The position numbers and the translations under genes were made by a program. Below, piece after piece: positions 54,667 through 63,468 of a stretch of DNA of 64,000 nucleotides. This DNA is from Enterococcus sp. 9D6_DIV0238 (lineage in GTDB: Bacteria > Bacillota > Bacilli > Lactobacillales > Enterococcaceae): positions 3,043,001-3,107,000 of the forward strand of contig NZ_CP147246.1 in NCBI RefSeq assembly GCF_002174455.2, read 5' to 3'. The number at the start of each line of letters is the position of its first letter. The first letter of the stretch is position 1. The notes beneath the pieces are model-generated. The model was not told the DNA's origin. It saw nothing but the letters and a program-made list of their open reading frames with translations, and did not search any database.

Positions 54667-55905
54667 ATTAAAAATCTTTATTTGAACCCTTATTGCTCTA
54701 TTTTAAAAAAAGATACAATCACATATTTATTCAGCAGAGTAGAACAACAATTATCCTTGCCAACGCTCATTGTTGATGAACTTTTAGCGAATCTACCATG
54801 TAATATAGAGCAGGCAGCACTAATAGTGGGAAATGAGAATCTTGAAGCCTTGCTTAACTTGAATATTTTAACGAAGGAACTGATCGAAACAACTAAGGTA
54901 GACTCTGTAAATAGAGGCTGGTTTTTAGCTCAAAGTGAAAAACATCTTTATGATAGCGTTAAAGAAAAGACGGTACTTATTTTAGGCTGTGGCGGTCTGG
55001 GTTCTCATTCAGCATGGGCTATGACAGCCTTAGGAATAAAAAAAATGATCTTGATAGATGATGATCATGTCTCAATAGATAATCTTAACCGACAATTATT
55101 ATACGACCAGGCGGATATCAATCATAGTAAAGTTTCTGTATTAAAGAATAAGTTAAGTAAAATCAATCCAGATATAGAGATTGTTACATATAAAAGAAAA
55201 ATAACTAATCCATATATCCAACTGTCAGATATTTTAACTCTTCATGATCCAGTAGATCTTGTAATCAAAGCCGTCGATACGCCAGACAATCATATGAGAC
55301 TGTTCAGTGATTACTTCAGTCATATGAATATCCCATACACATCTGGCGGTACATTGGGAAATGGGATCATTTTAGGCCCAACGTACCACCCCAGTCTACC
55401 CAATCATTATCAAAAAGAAATAGCCGCAACCGAAGAGCTGACACGTGTTCATGTAAAAGGGACTTCTTTGCCAATGATCATGGAAAAAGTTGCAGCTGAG
55501 GTAAATCTCGAAGCTTTAAATATATTATGCAACCGTATCGACAAGGTTAGGTTTAATGATTCTATAAGCTATGAAAATCTTTATGAACCATCTATTTCTC
55601 GTGAAAAAAGAAACCTCAGGATTTTTTTATTTTTGATCGTTGGATTAATCAGTACGAGTCTTCAATTTTTAGTCTTATTTTTAATATTTTGGATGACAAG
55701 TAGCAAAAAAGAAATGATGATGAAGGTGGTATCGTTAGCTTCAGGATTTGCTTTTAGTCAGGCAATTCAAGTATTTCTCAGGACAAATGTATTTACGATT
55801 CATATAGCTATAATTTGTTTTATTCTATTTTTTTCAAGTATACCATTAGCTATTTTTTGTCTGTGTGATTATTTTATTAGGAACTATAGGAGGATCAGCG
55901 AATGA
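54667..55905 (+). CDS. E1/ThiF-like adenylating enzyme fused to a membrane domain
   Basis: A ThiF/MoeB/MccB-like protein. An N-terminal region of about 95 residues (possible peptide clamp) precedes the nucleotide fold VLILGCGGLGSHSAW (about 103-117), the canonical E1 motif IDDDHVSIDNLNRQLLY (about 131-147) and VDTPDNHMRL. Membrane helices occupy about 320-405. No CxxC zinc pairs are seen. Such enzymes adenylate a C-terminal carboxylate (MccB acts on microcin C). No ATG fits. AAAGGA at 54651 suits an ATT at 54667 (giving MKNLYLNPYCSIL), while a TTG at 54682 has no ribosome site. The stop overlaps the ABC ATPase start by four bases. Probably modifies the 31-residue peptide at the membrane. Confidence 0.78.
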   Translation: MKNLYLNPYCSILKKDTITYLFSRVEQQLSLPTLIVDELLANLPCNIEQAALIVGNENLEALLNLNILTKELIETTKVDSVNRGWFLAQSEKHLYDSVKEKTVLILGCGGLGSHSAWAMTALGIKKMILIDDDHVSIDNLNRQLLYDQADINHSKVSVLKNKLSKINPDIEIVTYKRKITNPYIQLSDILTLHDPVDLVIKAVDTPDNHMRLFSDYFSHMNIPYTSGGTLGNGIILGPTYHPSLPNHYQKEIAATEELTRVHVKGTSLPMIMEKVAAEVNLEALNILCNRIDKVRFNDSISYENLYEPSISREKRNLRIFLFLIVGLISTSLQFLVLFLIFWMTSSKKEMMMKVVSLASGFAFSQAIQVFLRTNVFTIHIAIICFILFFSSIPLAIFCLCDYFIRNYRRISE

Positions 55906-56735
55906 CTTATGCGATAGAAATGAATGATATCAGCAAAAATTTTGGGAATCAGACTGCATTAAAAAAGATAAATTTCAACGTAAAAAAGGGAGAAATATTT
56001 GGATTTTTAGGGCCCTCTGGCGCTGGAAAAACAACCACTATCAAGATTTTAACTGGACAGATAAAAAGCTCGAATGGAACAGCAAAAATTCTTGATCAAG
56101 ATGTAAAAACAATTGACTCTCATTTTTACACAAGGATTGGAATCGTCACTGATAATAGCGGTGTTTTTAAACAGTTAAGTTGTTATGAGAATTTAAAAAT
56201 ATTTGCTCAAATTTATAATATTCCGAATGCTAGAATTGATCTTTTGATGTCGAGAGTTGGGTTGACTGCTGCAAAGAAAAAAAAGGCTGGAAAGCTTTCA
56301 AAAGGAATGCTGCAACGGCTTATTTTAGTTAGAGCTCTTTTACATAATCCAGAGTTATTGTTCCTGGATGAACCGACTAGTGGGCTTGATCCCAAAACGA
56401 TGAAAGAAATTCATCAGCTCATTCTCGAAGAAAAGAAACGAGGAATGACACTGTTTTTGACAACTCATAACATGCACGAAGCTGAAATTCTATGCGATCA
56501 AGTGGCTTTGTTGCATGGTGGTGAGATCGTGGAATGTAATTCTCCTCAAATCTTGAAGAAAAAGTATTATAAAGAGCCTAAAATTGATATAACTTATAAA
56601 GACGATACCCAAAAAACACTAAACTTAACGAGAGAAAATGTGCAAAAGATCGATAAAGATATTTTAACTATCCATTCTAATGAACCTAATTTAGAAGAGA
56701 TTTTCTTACAATTAACAGGAAAAGAGTTGAATTAA
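55902..56735 (+). CDS. ABC transporter ATP-binding protein
   Basis: A 277-residue ABC ATPase. Walker A is GPSGAGKTTTIK (about 38-49), the signature reads L-S-K-G-M-L-Q-R-L (variant of L-S-G-G-Q), Walker B is LLFLDEPTSGLD and the switch His is in LTTHNMHEAE. The C-terminal 60 residues (KIDITYKDDTQKTLNLTREN...) match the extra domain of antibiotic/bacteriocin ABC-2 exporters. A four-base overlap (ATGA) with the E1-like gene and one base to the permease gene mark one operon. It probably powers export of, or immunity to, the mature peptide. Confidence 0.92.
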   Translation: MTYAIEMNDISKNFGNQTALKKINFNVKKGEIFGFLGPSGAGKTTTIKILTGQIKSSNGTAKILDQDVKTIDSHFYTRIGIVTDNSGVFKQLSCYENLKIFAQIYNIPNARIDLLMSRVGLTAAKKKKAGKLSKGMLQRLILVRALLHNPELLFLDEPTSGLDPKTMKEIHQLILEEKKRGMTLFLTTHNMHEAEILCDQVALLHGGEIVECNSPQILKKKYYKEPKIDITYKDDTQKTLNLTRENVQKIDKDILTIHSNEPNLEEIFLQLTGKELN

Positions 56736-56736
56736 T

Positions 56737-57459
56737 ATGGAACGTTCCGTTCGAAAAGTTATGATTATTTCAAAAGTTAAATTAATCAACATTGTCACAA
56801 GTCCTCAATTGTTAAGTTCATTACTTTTAGCCATTGGTTTTTGTTTTATTCTAGATCGATATGCACCAACGGAGCAGTTAGAAACGATGCCATTATTTAT
56901 TATCACTACGGGTTTAACCTTCTCCATGGGAATGAGTGGAATAATGATGTCTGCGTTACCATTGTCTTCTGACAAAGAATCAAATATGCTTAGAGTTCTT
57001 ATGGTAGGAAGTGTCTCGCCACTTCAATATATTCTTGGAAGCATTATTCCTTCATTTTTTTTGATTGGATTGACAAATGCTGTCATTGGTTTCTTCTGGT
57101 TGCCGGATCGTATATCGATACTGCCATTTCTGATTATCACATCTCTTGGAACGTTTATTAGTTTGCTGATTGGATTGGTGATAGGTTTTTATAGTTCCAA
57201 TCAAATGGTTGCTTCGTCCATGTGTATTCCTACAATTTTTATATTTGCTTTAATACCTATTTTAAAAATAATAAGTGAAGATTTTGAAAAATATAGTAAG
57301 TATCTCTACACAAGTCAAGTAATCAATTATCTGGAAAATTTGTTCGAAGAAAAAAATAAAGCACTGACATCGGACATATATATAATCATCTCTTCAACGA
57401 TGATTCTCATTTTATTGATTTGCTATTACGGCTATAGAAAAAATCGGTTTGATCGTTAA
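56737..57459 (+). CDS. ABC-2 type permease
   Basis: A 240-residue membrane protein with six helices (about 20-37, 50-75, 95-117, 128-150, 158-180, 213-232), the partner of the preceding ATPase. GMSGIIMMSALPLSSDKESN and LMVGSVSPLQYILGSIIPSF resemble the helix 2-3 region of ABC-2 permeases such as YydJ. It begins one base after the ATPase stop; the ribosome site is inside the ATPase gene (AAAAGAG). A terminator follows at 57513, so it closes the operon. Direction (export or immunity) is inferred from the family. Confidence 0.85.
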   Translation: MERSVRKVMIISKVKLINIVTSPQLLSSLLLAIGFCFILDRYAPTEQLETMPLFIITTGLTFSMGMSGIMMSALPLSSDKESNMLRVLMVGSVSPLQYILGSIIPSFFLIGLTNAVIGFFWLPDRISILPFLIITSLGTFISLLIGLVIGFYSSNQMVASSMCIPTIFIFALIPILKIISEDFEKYSKYLYTSQVINYLENLFEEKNKALTSDIYIIISSTMILILLICYYGYRKNRFDR

Positions 57460-57512
57460 AAATAGGAAAAATTAATTCTGTAAAGTTGAATATAATGACT
57501 TGAAGAAAAAGT

Positions 57513-57566
57513 AAAGAATCAACACAATTATTCATTTTCTTGAATAGTCGTGTTGATTCTTTATTT
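57513..57566 (+). terminator. Terminator of the peptide operon
   Basis: AAAGAATCAACAC / GTGTTGATTCTTT with a 24-base loop and ATTT. Confidence 0.75.
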
Positions 57567-57712
57567 AGTTAATAATCGTTTGAGAGTCAGCCTGTAATCT
57601 AAATAAAAAAGTTTTATGCAGTTCCTTTTGTACGACAAAATAAAATAATGCTTATATAATGTGGAAAACAAGACATTTTTTGACTATTTGAATAAGTGAA
57701 GGAGTGGTTATT

Positions 57713-60349
57713 ATGGAATGGTATCGCTTAACGATCAATGAGGTCTTTGAAAAGCTGAATGCCAATAAATCTGGTTTAAGTACAACAGAAAGGGCAGAAA
57801 GGCATCAAAAGTATGGCAGCAATGTTCTCTCAAAAGAAGAAGAAGTCAGTAACTTACAAAAATTTTTAAGTCACTTCAATGATTTACTTATTTATGTTTT
57901 GATTGGTTCTGCAGTGTTGAAAGGAATTAGTGGAGATTTCATTGATATGAGTATTATTTTGCTAGTAGTGATTATCAATGCGATCATCGGTTATGTTCAG
58001 GAAGCTAAAGCATCAGATTCATTGGATAGTTTAACTGCTATGATGAGTACGAAAGCTGTTGTATTAGTCGATCAGGAGAAAAAAACAGTGGATGCAGAAA
58101 CATTGGTGCCGGGAGATATCGTTTATTTAAATGCAGGAGATATTATTCCAGCCGATTTACGAATCGCTGAATCCTACAATTTGGTTGTAGAAGAGGCAAT
58201 TTTGACTGGAGAATCTACGCCTGTAGAGAAAAATAGTGATGCTATTCAAACGCAAGCAGAATTAGGTGATCGTATCAATACCGTATTTTCCGGCACACTT
58301 GTGAACAGCGGTTCTGGCAAAGGAATCGTTATAAGCATCGGTGATGAGACAGAGCTCGGAAAAATCAATCAGCATTTAAAGAGTGTGGAGGAAACAGAAA
58401 CACCGTTGATTCGTAAAATGAAAGGGTTAAATAAACAAATCTTTTATGTATTAGCAATTTTGATCGTATTTTTAGCAATCTTTAGTCTTTTGTTCAGAGA
58501 GTTGACGGGGGAAGAATTACTATCAGCAATGATCGCCTTGGCAGTATCAGCAGTGCCAGAAGGATTACCGGCTGTATTATCTTTGATTTTATCTGTAGGT
58601 GTAACACGTATGGCTAAACAAAAGGCAATCATAAAAAAAATGCCTGCTGTAGAAACGTTAGGTAGTATGACAGTTATTTGTTCAGACAAAACAGGAACTT
58701 TGACAAAAAATGAAATGACTGTGGTTTCTGTAGCCTTAGCGGATGAAGTGATTGAAGACGATCAAACAGAACCAAATTCGAAACAATTGAATAAAGTTGA
58801 GGAAGATGGTCCGCTTAGAAAGATGATCGAAGCGGCTTTATATTGTAATGATACAAAACTTACGTATAAGAAAGGGCAAAGAGAAATTATTGGAAACCCA
58901 ACCGAAGGAGCACTTCTGGATTGGGCAAATCATATGGCTTTGGTGGAAGAAGTCCATGAAGTAAACAAGATTCCTTTTGACTCTTCGTATAAATATATGG
59001 CTACTTTAGTCGATGTGGATCAACAACGGTTTATTTATTTAAAAGGTGCACCTGATGTTTTATTAGCTAAGACGAGTCATCAATTCACTCAAAATGGGAT
59101 AAAAGAAATAAATTTCTCTTACTGGGAGGAAAATATTCGTCTGCAAGCACAAAAAGGACAGCGGATTTTAGCCGCTGCATTTAAGGAAGTAGCTAAGACA
59201 AAAGACACGATCATACATGATGATCTAAAAGACATGGTTTTGACCGGTTTATTTGGAATCATGGATCCTCCAAAACCAGAAGCAATCGAAGCTGTTTCGA
59301 TCAGTAACAAAGCTGGAATCTCAGTGAAAATGATTACCGGAGATCATCAAGACACGGCTATTGCGATTGCACAAGAAATCGGCATCAAAAACTATACGAA
59401 TGCTATGACAGGGCACGAAATCGAACAATTATCAGATGAAGAGCTAGTTGATGTGGTTATGACGCATGATGTTTATGCAAGAACTACACCAGAGCATAAA
59501 TTACGATTAGTCAACGCCATTCAAAAAAATGATCAAATCGTTGGAATGACAGGTGATGGAGTAAATGATGCACCTGCTTTAAAACAAGCAGATATTGGAA
59601 TAGCAATGGGAATCAAAGGAACACAGGTGACAAAGGATGCAGCAGATATGGTTTTAGCGGATGATAATTTTGCCACGATCACTAGTGCGGTCAAGGAAGG
59701 ACGACGTGTGTATGAGAACTTGAAAAAAACAATTTATTTCTCATTACCGACCGCTTTCGCTCAAGGACTTTTAGTTGTTGTATCTTTATTGATCGATAAG
59801 CCTCTTCCGTTGACCTCAGTTCAAATTTTATGGCTGAATATGGTCACAACGATTACATTATCCTTTGCGTTAGGGTTTGAGCCCTTAGAAAAAGACGGAA
59901 TGACGATACCGCCTAGAGATCCTAAGGAAAATATTTTGAATCGTTATGCAGTGATTAGAATTTTTTATGTATCTGTTTTACTGGCAGGGTTAGGTTTTAT
60001 CGTGAATAATTATCTTGCTGAAAATGGTTCAAGTATTGAAGTGATGCAAACAACGTTGATTACAACGATTGTATTTGGCCAAATCTTCTATATGTTGAAT
60101 TGTCGTGATATTTATGATTTCCCAATTGATAAAAGTATTTTTTCTAATAAAATTCTTTGGGGAACGATTTTGATATTATTATTGTTGCAAAGTGCATTGA
60201 TTTATCTGCCATTTATGCATATTGTTTTTGATACAGCAGCAATCGGTCTTCAATACTGGGGCTTAGCGCTGTTATCAGGAATCGTCGTTTTTGTGATTGT
60301 TGAAGTGGAAAAGAAAATATATCGGATAATTGGAAAAGACAAAAAATAA
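57713..60349 (+). CDS. P-type cation-transporting ATPase (Ca2+ type)
   Basis: An 878-residue P2A-type ATPase. Seen in order: cation_ATPase_N domain (MEWYRLTINEVFEKLNANKS), the actuator TGES motif (EEAILTGESTPVEKN, about 160), helix 4 with VSAVPEGLPAVLSLIL (the P-E-G-L ion site, about 280), the phosphorylation site CSDKTGTLTKN (about 325), KGAPDVLL, and the hinge MTGDGVNDAPALKQAD (about 618). Six further helices include WLNMVTTITLSFALGFEP. Ca2+ or Mn2+ export is the usual role. ATG 57713 has GAAGGAG 8 bases upstream. It has its own transcription unit with terminators on both sides and no link to the peptide operon. Confidence 0.93.
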   Translation: MEWYRLTINEVFEKLNANKSGLSTTERAERHQKYGSNVLSKEEEVSNLQKFLSHFNDLLIYVLIGSAVLKGISGDFIDMSIILLVVIINAIIGYVQEAKASDSLDSLTAMMSTKAVVLVDQEKKTVDAETLVPGDIVYLNAGDIIPADLRIAESYNLVVEEAILTGESTPVEKNSDAIQTQAELGDRINTVFSGTLVNSGSGKGIVISIGDETELGKINQHLKSVEETETPLIRKMKGLNKQIFYVLAILIVFLAIFSLLFRELTGEELLSAMIALAVSAVPEGLPAVLSLILSVGVTRMAKQKAIIKKMPAVETLGSMTVICSDKTGTLTKNEMTVVSVALADEVIEDDQTEPNSKQLNKVEEDGPLRKMIEAALYCNDTKLTYKKGQREIIGNPTEGALLDWANHMALVEEVHEVNKIPFDSSYKYMATLVDVDQQRFIYLKGAPDVLLAKTSHQFTQNGIKEINFSYWEENIRLQAQKGQRILAAAFKEVAKTKDTIIHDDLKDMVLTGLFGIMDPPKPEAIEAVSISNKAGISVKMITGDHQDTAIAIAQEIGIKNYTNAMTGHEIEQLSDEELVDVVMTHDVYARTTPEHKLRLVNAIQKNDQIVGMTGDGVNDAPALKQADIGIAMGIKGTQVTKDAADMVLADDNFATITSAVKEGRRVYENLKKTIYFSLPTAFAQGLLVVVSLLIDKPLPLTSVQILWLNMVTTITLSFALGFEPLEKDGMTIPPRDPKENILNRYAVIRIFYVSVLLAGLGFIVNNYLAENGSSIEVMQTTLITTIVFGQIFYMLNCRDIYDFPIDKSIFSNKILWGTILILLLLQSALIYLPFMHIVFDTAAIGLQYWGLALLSGIVVFVIVEVEKKIYRIIGKDKK

Positions 60350-60371
60350 TCATTTATTGAACTATATTTCA

Positions 60372-60401
60372 AGGCCCAGTATACATTAACTGGGCTTTTT
60401 T
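60372..60401 (+). terminator. Terminator after the P-type ATPase
   Basis: AGGCCCAGT / ACTGGGCTT with an ATACATTA loop and a run of T. Confidence 0.92.
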
Positions 60402-60458
60402 CTTTCGGTTAAGTGTTACAATAGTAAATGATCATAATCTGTTTTGAAAGGATAAAAT

Positions 60459-61052
60459 ATGAAAAGCATAGAACTTCTTGATTTACAAATAGAAATAAAA
60501 GATTTTTTGCATAGTAATAATAAAATCGAAACCTATCATCATTGTATAACTGTTGGGGAATATGCTTATAATTTAGCGAAAAAAAGTTTAGCAGATCCTA
60601 ACAAAGCAAAAATTGCAGGATTTTTGCATGATATTTCGGCAATTTATCCTAATGATCAAAGAGTTGATGTGGCAAAGAAGCTGGAAATTCCACTATGTAA
60701 GGAAGAGATCAAGTTTCCCATGATCATTCATCAAAAAATTTCTAGACAAACGGCACTGGATATATTCAAAATTACTGATCCAGAAATATTATCTGCAATA
60801 GAATGTCATACGACATTAAAAGGCGGTTATTCTGATTTAGATTTAGTCGTGTTTGTTGCAGATAAAATAAAATGGGACCAAACAGGAGAGCCTCCGTATT
60901 TTAGTGGTTTGATGGATGCGTTAAATCAATCATTGGAGCATGCTGCATATTATTACATTGAATACTTGTTAAATAATGATATAAAGGTAGTTCATCCTTG
61001 GCTGATGGACGCATATAAGGAATTAAGAAATAAACTCCAAATTGATTTGTAA
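60459..61052 (+). CDS. HD-domain phosphohydrolase (YqeK-like)
   Basis: A 197-residue HD-domain protein. Metal ligands are visible in THHCITVGEYAYNL-like (His about 27), GFLHDISAIYP (H-D about 66), MIIHQKISRQTA (His about 93), AIECHTTLKGG (His about 121) and VVFVADKIKWDQ (Asp about 138). The pattern is that of YqeK, a symmetrical Ap4A hydrolase. Here it stands alone rather than next to nadD, so it may be a diverged paralogue. GAAAGGA lies 8 bases before ATG. A terminator follows. Confidence 0.82.
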   Translation: MKSIELLDLQIEIKDFLHSNNKIETYHHCITVGEYAYNLAKKSLADPNKAKIAGFLHDISAIYPNDQRVDVAKKLEIPLCKEEIKFPMIIHQKISRQTALDIFKITDPEILSAIECHTTLKGGYSDLDLVVFVADKIKWDQTGEPPYFSGLMDALNQSLEHAAYYYIEYLLNNDIKVVHPWLMDAYKELRNKLQIDL

Positions 61053-61084
61053 AGAGAAAAACAGCTGATTTTTTATATGAAAGG

Positions 61085-61118
61085 AAAACACTGTGAGAAG
61101 AAATTATAGTGTTTTTTT
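61085..61118 (+). terminator. Terminator after the HD gene
   Basis: AAAACACT / AGTGTTTTTTT with a 15-base loop. Confidence 0.8.
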
Positions 61119-61280
61119 GATACAAGATAGATCAGTTTTTACTTAATAATTAGATTAAAATAAATGTCTTTTTGTGATAGACTGTAAGTGAGATGTATTT
61201 GCTAGAAAAATCAAGAAATCGGTCCAGAGTGGCTAATAAAATCAACAAGTGAAACTTCATAAAGAAAGGATGTATAAATT

Positions 61281-61439
61281 ATGGCGTATCATACATTTTC
61301 ATTTTATTGGAAAAGAAGACACGATCCAAAATGGAAACTGGATTATCAAGTGGCTTTTTGGTCTAGAATCAGGAATGCACTTATTCTATCAAATTTAATT
61401 GTATATGGGATAATCATTTTTCTAAAAGCTAGCGCTTAA
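61281..61439 (+). CDS. Small single-helix membrane protein (52 residues)
   Basis: A 52-residue protein opening MAYHTFSFYWKRRHDPKWKL and ending in a hydrophobic helix (ALILSNLIVYGIIIFLK, about 33-49) plus ASA. GAAAGGA is 10 bases before ATG, a slightly long spacing. A basic, tryptophan-rich N-terminus before the helix suggests a cytoplasmic head. No family is recognised. It is flanked by terminators on both sides, so it has its own transcript. A small regulatory membrane peptide is possible. Confidence 0.6.
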   Translation: MAYHTFSFYWKRRHDPKWKLDYQVAFWSRIRNALILSNLIVYGIIIFLKASA

Positions 61440-61490
61440 ATCTGTAATGATCGTTATTAGATTAAAGCTTTTCTTATGACGGATATTTTT

Positions 61491-61520
61491 TAGGATAGGA
61501 ATTTTTTCTATCCTATTTTA
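61491..61520 (+). terminator. Terminator between two small membrane genes
   Basis: TAGGATAG / CTATCCTA with a GAATTTTTT loop, then TTTTAT. Confidence 0.8.
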
Positions 61521-61551
61521 TCGTTAAAAAGTTGAAATTAAGGAGTCAAGT

Positions 61552-61860
61552 ATGGAAGAATTAAAGCGAAAAAAGAAACGAATCGGTATTTTATTCATAG
61601 CAGAAATTGTTGTTGCGATCATCACGGTCATTGCCTACATTTTTTATTTTTTGCAGTATGTCGGTGGTATGATGATTTTGTATCCGTTTCTTATTTTAGG
61701 CGTGGTAAAGTGGCGAAAAGAGGAGAAAAAACAATTACTACGTTTAGCTGAGGAGAAGATTGAGGATCTAAATTTAGAGAGGGAGAATAATGGAATCAAT
61801 GAAGTAACATATAGGCAACAGATTCAGGAGATACGCATGCTTATTTATGATATTTCATAA
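61552..61860 (+). CDS. Small two-helix membrane protein with coiled-coil tail
   Basis: A 102-residue protein of unknown function. A basic start (MEELKRKKKR) precedes two membrane helices (about 12-34 and 40-51). A charged helical tail (KWRKEEKKQLLRLAEEKIED ..., about 53-100) would lie in the cytoplasm. AAGGAG lies 7-8 bases before ATG. The tail resembles a short-SHOCT-like region (INEVTYRQQIQEIR) but this is weak. No functional neighbour. Confidence 0.65.
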   Translation: MEELKRKKKRIGILFIAEIVVAIITVIAYIFYFLQYVGGMMILYPFLILGVVKWRKEEKKQLLRLAEEKIEDLNLERENNGINEVTYRQQIQEIRMLIYDIS

Positions 61861-61968
61861 TTGTTAAAATAGAAAGTCTATTTACAGAAATCGCTGATTT
61901 TTTTCGTCAATTGCACTGACATTTTACAGTAGAAAGAAGAAAAATCGAACAGATGAACAAGAATAGTT

Positions 61969-62018
61969 GATTCCTTCTTTTATTATGTCGCAGATTAAAA
62001 GAAGGAATCTATTTCTAT
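61969..62018. terminator. Bidirectional terminator between convergent genes
   Basis: GATTCCTTCTTTT / AAAAGAAGGAATC with a 14-base loop. Confidence 0.75.
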
Positions 62019-62048
62019 TCTATAAATAAAGATCAAGATAGAACCGTT

Positions 62049-62375
62049 TTACTTCCAACTTGCCAATTTATTCCATTGCAGTTCAATCACATTTCGTGAA
62101 AGAATCTCTGTTGTATGTGGCTGCGTCATGTGTTTGTCAAAAGCTTCCATATTTCCCCATACTTCCCATAACATGAATTCTCCTTTTTCGATATCACTTG
62201 GCGTAAAAAAGAATTCGATGCAATTTTCTTCAGCAGCCGTAGCTTTTGCAAAGTCCAATAATTGACTGTAGACCTCTTTATAGTCATTACCAGCAGTTAC
62301 TTTTAAGCTAGCCGTGTTATAGACGAAGCAATCGGCATTTTCTGAGTTGATATGATCAATCAATTTATTTTTCAT
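62049..62375 (-). CDS. Antibiotic-biosynthesis-monooxygenase-like (ABM) quinol/heme-type protein
   Basis: A 108-residue ferredoxin-like ABM-domain protein. Recognisable strands and helices are ASLKVTAGNDYKEVYSQLLDF, AEENCIEFFFTPSDIEKGEF and MLWEVWGNMEAFDKHMTQPH (the W-x-x-x-x-A-F-x-x-H pattern near the C-terminus). Members often detoxify quinones or act on small organic substrates. It is divergent from an HxlR regulator gene 111 bp away, a common pairing for electrophile defence. GAACGA-type ribosome site. Confidence 0.82.
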   Translation of the reverse strand: MKNKLIDHINSENADCFVYNTASLKVTAGNDYKEVYSQLLDFAKATAAEENCIEFFFTPSDIEKGEFMLWEVWGNMEAFDKHMTQPHTTEILSRNVIELQWNKLASWK

Positions 62376-62486
62376 GTTCGTTCTCCATTCTGTAAAACTT
62401 TTTTTCGTGGTACAATTTCATTATAGATTTAGAAGACGAAAAAACAAGTACGCACATTTTTGTGCCTTAGATGAAGGAGTGAAGGG
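62376..62486. promoter_or_regulatory. Divergent promoter region of the ABM/HxlR pair
   Basis: A minus-strand promoter is plausible (-10 TATAAT near 62425-62430, -35 TTGTTT about 16 bp upstream). A short dyad GCACATTTTTGTGC (62451-62464) lies before the HxlR start and may be its operator. Confidence 0.4.
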
Positions 62487-62825
62487 ATGGAGGAAAGCAA
62501 ACAGATCCAATGTCCAGTAACAGAAGCATTAAAAATTCTAGGTGGAAAATGGCGAATTCCAATTCTTTGGAAGTTAGCCGAGGAGCCATTGAGATACAAT
62601 GAGTTGAAACGACGACTAGCTGGGATCACAAATATTATGCTTACGAGATCGTTGAGAGAATTGGAGCAGTATCGATTGGTCGAACGAATACAGCACGAAA
62701 CCGTTCCGCCGAATGTCGAGTATTTGCTGGCTGAAGATGGCAAAAAGTTGATTCCAGCATTAAACTTGATCAAAGAATGGGGGATAGAAGTTATCGAAGA
62801 ATATCCTTTTTCTGATAAAAATTAG
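62487..62825 (+). CDS. HxlR-family regulator
   Basis: A 112-residue winged-helix protein of the HxlR family. The N-terminus has the sensor cysteine in QIQCPVTEALKILGGKWRIP (Cys at about residue 9), the recognition helix region LAGITNIMLTRSLREL and the wing VPPNVEYLLAEDGKKLIPAL. It probably controls the divergent ABM monooxygenase in response to quinones or aldehydes. GAAGGAG lies some 8-9 bases before ATG. Only distantly similar to the HxlR protein at 2909. Confidence 0.88.
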   Translation: MEESKQIQCPVTEALKILGGKWRIPILWKLAEEPLRYNELKRRLAGITNIMLTRSLRELEQYRLVERIQHETVPPNVEYLLAEDGKKLIPALNLIKEWGIEVIEEYPFSDKN

Positions 62826-63010
62826 AATAAGAGTGCCTAATAAAATTTGTTTGTCCAGAAGAAAGTATAGCTTTTAGATAGAGAAAGAACTAGCTATAGT
62901 TAAAAAGATTATTTCTTCAAAAACAATTCTCCACCTATCTCCCATGTTAAAAAAATGGTTGGTATGGTCTTTTTTCAAAAGGAATGGAGTTGAGATAGGC
63001 AGAGAAGTGA

Positions 63011-63047
63011 AACAAGTTGGTTCTGCAAAGCCAGCTTGTTTTTTAGT
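63011..63047 (+). terminator. Terminator-like hairpin in the 62.8-64.0 kb non-coding region
   Basis: AACAAGTTGG / CCAGCTTGTT with a TTCTGCAAAG loop and TTTTTT. No gene lies directly upstream, so it may end an unannotated small RNA. Confidence 0.6.
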
Positions 63048-63316
63048 AAGAGTCTGCTACTGCTAGTCAGTCCCTTATTAGCACTACCAGATAAAAATTA
63101 TAAACTGTGTTCTTCATGACGTCTGCATTATTCTCGGAAAATAGTTGTTTGCATGTTTATTTTTACTTTTTCATTTTATTCGATTACGCATTGACGTAAG
63201 CACACCTTTTTTTAGACGAGATGACAAACACATGGTGAGTCATTGATTTTTATCCAGCAGCTCGCACACATCAGGGGATGGAATTGAAAAAAATGTTAGG
63301 AAAAAAGGAGAACCTG

Positions 63317-63358
63317 ATGTGTACTATATATAAAAAGAGCGAAAAAAGACGGTATTAG
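63317..63358 (+). CDS. Possible 13-codon leader or micropeptide with a sequestered start
   Basis: ATG at 63317 follows AAAAGGAG by 6 bases and encodes MCTIYKKSEKRRY. A perfect 10-bp inverted repeat (ACACATCAGG 63266-63275, CCTGATGTGT 63313-63322) would pair with the start codon, placing the ribosome site in the loop. Strong initiation signals for such a short frame suggest a regulated leader or micropeptide. Coding status is uncertain. Confidence 0.35.
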   Translation: MCTIYKKSEKRRY

Positions 63359-63468
63359 TCACCAACCAATACCGTGCAAAAGTTCAATGAATAACCATTC
63401 ACCTATTCAAAGCTAAAAGATGCAAAAAAACACTAGTATTTCTTACAAATTTTAGGTAAAATGAATAA

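Noticed and set aside
63317..63358. Fst-type (par) toxin in the 63-64 kb region
   Set aside because: The 13-residue frame is hydrophilic and basic and lacks a membrane helix, so it does not look like an Fst toxin, although the start-sequestering hairpin is reminiscent.
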